A stretch of 9,481 bases of DNA from NCBI GenBank assembly GCA_003651105.1, contig QMTN01000005.1:1-9481 (forward strand). Reading direction: 5' to 3'. Of this stretch, positions 7,023-9,481 are shown piece after piece (the stretch's first letter is position 1; each line of letters opens with the position of its first letter). This stretch comes from Thermoplasmata archaeon. Lineage in GTDB: Archaea > Thermoplasmatota > E2 > DHVEG-1 > B18-G2. The notes below the pieces were generated by a model. That model saw only the letters and a program-made list of their open reading frames with translations, did no database searches and was not told the origin of the DNA. The position numbers and the translations under genes were made by a program.

Positions 7023-7544
7023 GTGAATCCTCCATGGATTTATGGCCCAAAGGAGGTCGGTGAGTGGATAGGTGCAACCTATGGGTATGGAAAGGAGAAA
7101 AGGAGGAAGGAGGAAGCTCCGAAGAGAGAAGATGTCAGGATAAGGTTGTTCAGGAGGAGGGAAAGGACTTCAAATAGACTTCTCGCGATCCTAGGATACT
7201 GCGAAGAGGACCTTGAAGATCTGACAAGATCTATCATCGAACCCCTGTACAGATCCGGTTTCAAGAAGGTGATCTCGGCCGAGGTTGGAGGAAAGAGGAT
7301 CGACCTCAAGAATCCGAGAGATCTGGAAAGGTTCCTTCCAAAGCATGAAGGTATCAGAAGGTTGAGATTGATCTTGGCGAAGGGAGAGATGGAGAGGGTT
7401 TTCATCAAGATCAGAAGGTTCTATCCATGCAGGACTCATCCAGCGGAGATACGCATCGAGAAAGGTTCGAAGGAAGATATCTCCAGGATCTCGAACCTCC
7501 TCAGAAGGAAGGGTTTCACCTTGAAGATTCGCCGATCGTCGTAA
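7023..7544 (+). CDS. Small basic protein of unknown function, downstream of tgtA
   Basis: The 173-residue protein is not recognised. It starts at GTG 7023, 8 bases after the tgtA stop, with GAGG at 7014-7017 as a fair ribosome site. The only other in-frame Met is at residue 122. It is very rich in Lys and Arg, with basic clusters at 24-46 (KEKRRKE, RLFRRRER) and 129-137, and ends in RKGFTLKIRRSS. Predicted layout by eye: a disordered basic N-terminal segment after MNPPWIYGPKEVGEW, a strand-helix-strand around 37-90, then a second alpha/beta unit (113-171). There is no signal peptide, membrane helix or zinc motif. Its position in the nadX-tgtA cluster and its charge suggest an RNA- or tRNA-binding protein, which is inference only. 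Codon use matches its neighbours, which supports it being a real gene. Confidence 0.75.
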   Translation: MNPPWIYGPKEVGEWIGATYGYGKEKRRKEEAPKREDVRIRLFRRRERTSNRLLAILGYCEEDLEDLTRSIIEPLYRSGFKKVISAEVGGKRIDLKNPRDLERFLPKHEGIRRLRLILAKGEMERVFIKIRRFYPCRTHPAEIRIEKGSKEDISRISNLLRRKGFTLKIRRSS

Positions 7545-7556
7545 AAGATTTAGACA

Positions 7557-7566
7557 GATAAATAAA
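7557..7566 (+). promoter_or_regulatory. TATA-like box for mvaA
   Basis: An AT-rich GATAAATAAA-like element in the 44-base gap between the small basic gene and mvaA is centred about 27 bases before ATG 7589. That spacing predicts transcription starting at or within a few bases of the ATG, giving a leaderless mRNA. This agrees with the lack of a strong Shine-Dalgarno (only AGGG at 7581-7584). mvaA is thus probably transcribed separately from the nadX cluster, although read-through is possible. Confidence 0.5.
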
Positions 7567-7588
7567 TCAGTTCATGGATTAGGGTATC

Positions 7589-8861
7589 ATGATCGAGAAA
7601 ACATCGAGGATCCCGGGCTTCTACAAGCTCGATATCGAGGAGAGGTTAGATAGAGTATCGAGATTTGCTGATCTATCTCGGGATGAAAAAGAGAGCTTCC
7701 TGAAGGATGGCAAACTCTCCTTAGCCATCGACAAGGATATCGCAGACAGGATGATAGAGAATGTCATAGGTATCTACGAGCTTCCGATAGGCATAGCGAC
7801 GAACTTCCTCATCAACGGCAAGGATTACCTTATCCCGATGGCTATTGAAGAAACGAGCGTGGTCGCAGCAGCCAGTAATGCTGCGAGGATAGCCAGGATC
7901 AGGGGAGGTTTCGAAGCTGAGGCGGATGAACAGATAATGATAGGGCAGGTTCAGTTGGTGAATGTTTGTGATATCGATGAAGCAATCCAGAGTTTGCTGA
8001 GATCGAGGGAGGAGATACTGAGGATAGCGAACGATCAGGATAAGGTGCTCGTCAGCCTCGGTGGAGGGGCGAAGGATCTGGAGATAAGAAAGCTTGGTGA
8101 GGATGAGATGCTGGTCGTCCATCTGCTGGTTGATGTCAGGGATGCTATGGGTGCGAACGCTGTAAATACCATGGTCGAAGCAATAGCTCCTTATCTGGAG
8201 GAGCTGACTGGAGGCAAGGCGAGGCTGAAGATAATATCGAACCTGGCTGATAGAAGACTTGCAAGAGCCAGGGCAACATTCGATAAGGAAGCCATGGGAG
8301 GGGAGGATAAGGTCGATGCATTCCTGGAAGGTTACAGGTTTGCCCTGCTCGATCCTTACAGGGCTGCTACCCATAATAAGGGGATAATGAACGGGATAGA
8401 TGCAGTCGTCATAGCAACTGGCAATGACTGGCGCGCGATAGAAGCTGGTGCTCATGCATATGCTGCGAGGGGAGGATCGTACAAGCCCTTGACCAGATAC
8501 TGGAAGGACGAGGAGGGTAACCTAGTTGGGGAGATAGAGCTACCCATAGCTGTGGGAGTGGTTGGCGGGGCGGTATCCCTCCATAAGAAAGCCCAGATAT
8601 GCAGGAAGATACTCGGGGTGAAGACGGCAAAGGAACTGGCCATGGTCCTCGCAAGCGTAGGCCTGGCGCAGAACTTCGCAGCCCTCTTCGCTCTATCCAC
8701 GGTTGGAATCCAGAAGGGGCATATGGAGCTCCATGCCCAGAACATAGCTGTTATGGCCGGCGCAAAGGGTGAACAGATAGATGAGATAGCGAGGAGGATG
8801 ATAGAGGAAGGTAAGATAAGGCTTGATAGGGCAAAGGAACTATTGGAGGAGATCTACGGAG

Positions 8862-8869
<8 letters not shown>
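7589..8869 (+). CDS. mvaA: Hydroxymethylglutaryl-CoA reductase, class II (bacterial-like)
   Basis: The 426-residue cytoplasmic enzyme interconverts HMG-CoA and mevalonate; in an archaeon it supplies mevalonate for isoprenoid ether lipids. It aligns in wording along its length with class II enzymes such as Pseudomonas mevalonii HMGR (428 aa): ENVIG (57-61), [12 protein letters not shown] (66-77), the catalytic Glu region EET (87-89), [14 protein letters not shown] (182-195), [10 protein letters not shown] (218-227), [11 protein letters not shown] with catalytic K264, TGNDWRA with D280, and GHMELHAQN (377-385) with the catalytic-His region H378/H382. The Asp in DVRDAMGAN matches the residue linked to NADH preference in P. 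mevalonii, so NADH use is inferred. Most archaea carry class I HMGR. The class II type is known in Archaeoglobales and Thermoplasmatales and is explained by transfer from bacteria. The last 8 bases overlap the 3' end of the convergent pyrI. Confidence 0.97.

Positions 8870-9481
<612 letters not shown>

Noticed and set aside
7721..8455. Minus-strand open frame of 244 codons inside mvaA
   Set aside because: It is antisense to the conserved core of HMG-CoA reductase, with low-complexity Ser/Tyr/His-rich translation and no ribosome site or family features.

Overview
The window comes from an archaeon, most likely a euryarchaeal (Halobacteriota-type) thermophile. The evidence is a full-length archaeosine tRNA-guanine transglycosylase (an archaeal enzyme), an archaeal-type valyl-tRNA synthetase, an NAD-pathway aspartate dehydrogenase, the mevalonate-pathway HMG-CoA reductase, TATA-like boxes placed about 25 bases before several starts, and heavy use of AGG/AGA/ATA codons with many Lys/Glu/Arg residues. 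The HMG-CoA reductase is the bacterial-like class II enzyme, known in archaea from Archaeoglobales and Thermoplasmatales. That points loosely to Archaeoglobi or their relatives (Syntropharchaeia/ANME-1-like lineages), but the species cannot be named from this window.

Layout. Minus strand, positions 4246 down to 1: valS, then a secreted and membrane-anchored beta-domain protein (322 aa from the start chosen here), then the first 160 codons of a SatP/YaaH-type acetate transporter that runs off the left edge. The last two genes each have their own TATA-like box. A 102-bp divergent promoter region (4247-4348) separates valS from a plus-strand cluster: nadX (L-aspartate dehydrogenase), tgtA (archaeosine transglycosylase, overlapping nadX by 4 bases) and a small very basic protein of unknown function 8 bases after tgtA. 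A further plus-strand gene, mvaA (class II HMG-CoA reductase), has its own TATA-like box and a probably leaderless start. It converges on the minus-strand pyrBI operon. The stop codons of mvaA and pyrI lie inside an 8-base overlap, and pyrB, only partly present, overlaps pyrI by 4 bases.

The genes are mainly core metabolism and translation: tRNA charging (valS), tRNA modification (tgtA), NAD synthesis (nadX), isoprenoid lipid synthesis (mvaA), pyrimidine synthesis (pyrBI) and acetate uptake (satP). I see no CRISPR, insertion sequence, tRNA or rRNA gene, and no defence system. I do not see an obvious new multi-gene system. The points most worth a second look are the degenerate KMSKS loop of ValRS, the very bacterial-looking SatP, the unknown basic protein behind tgtA, and a 14-bp palindrome at the predicted valS transcription start.
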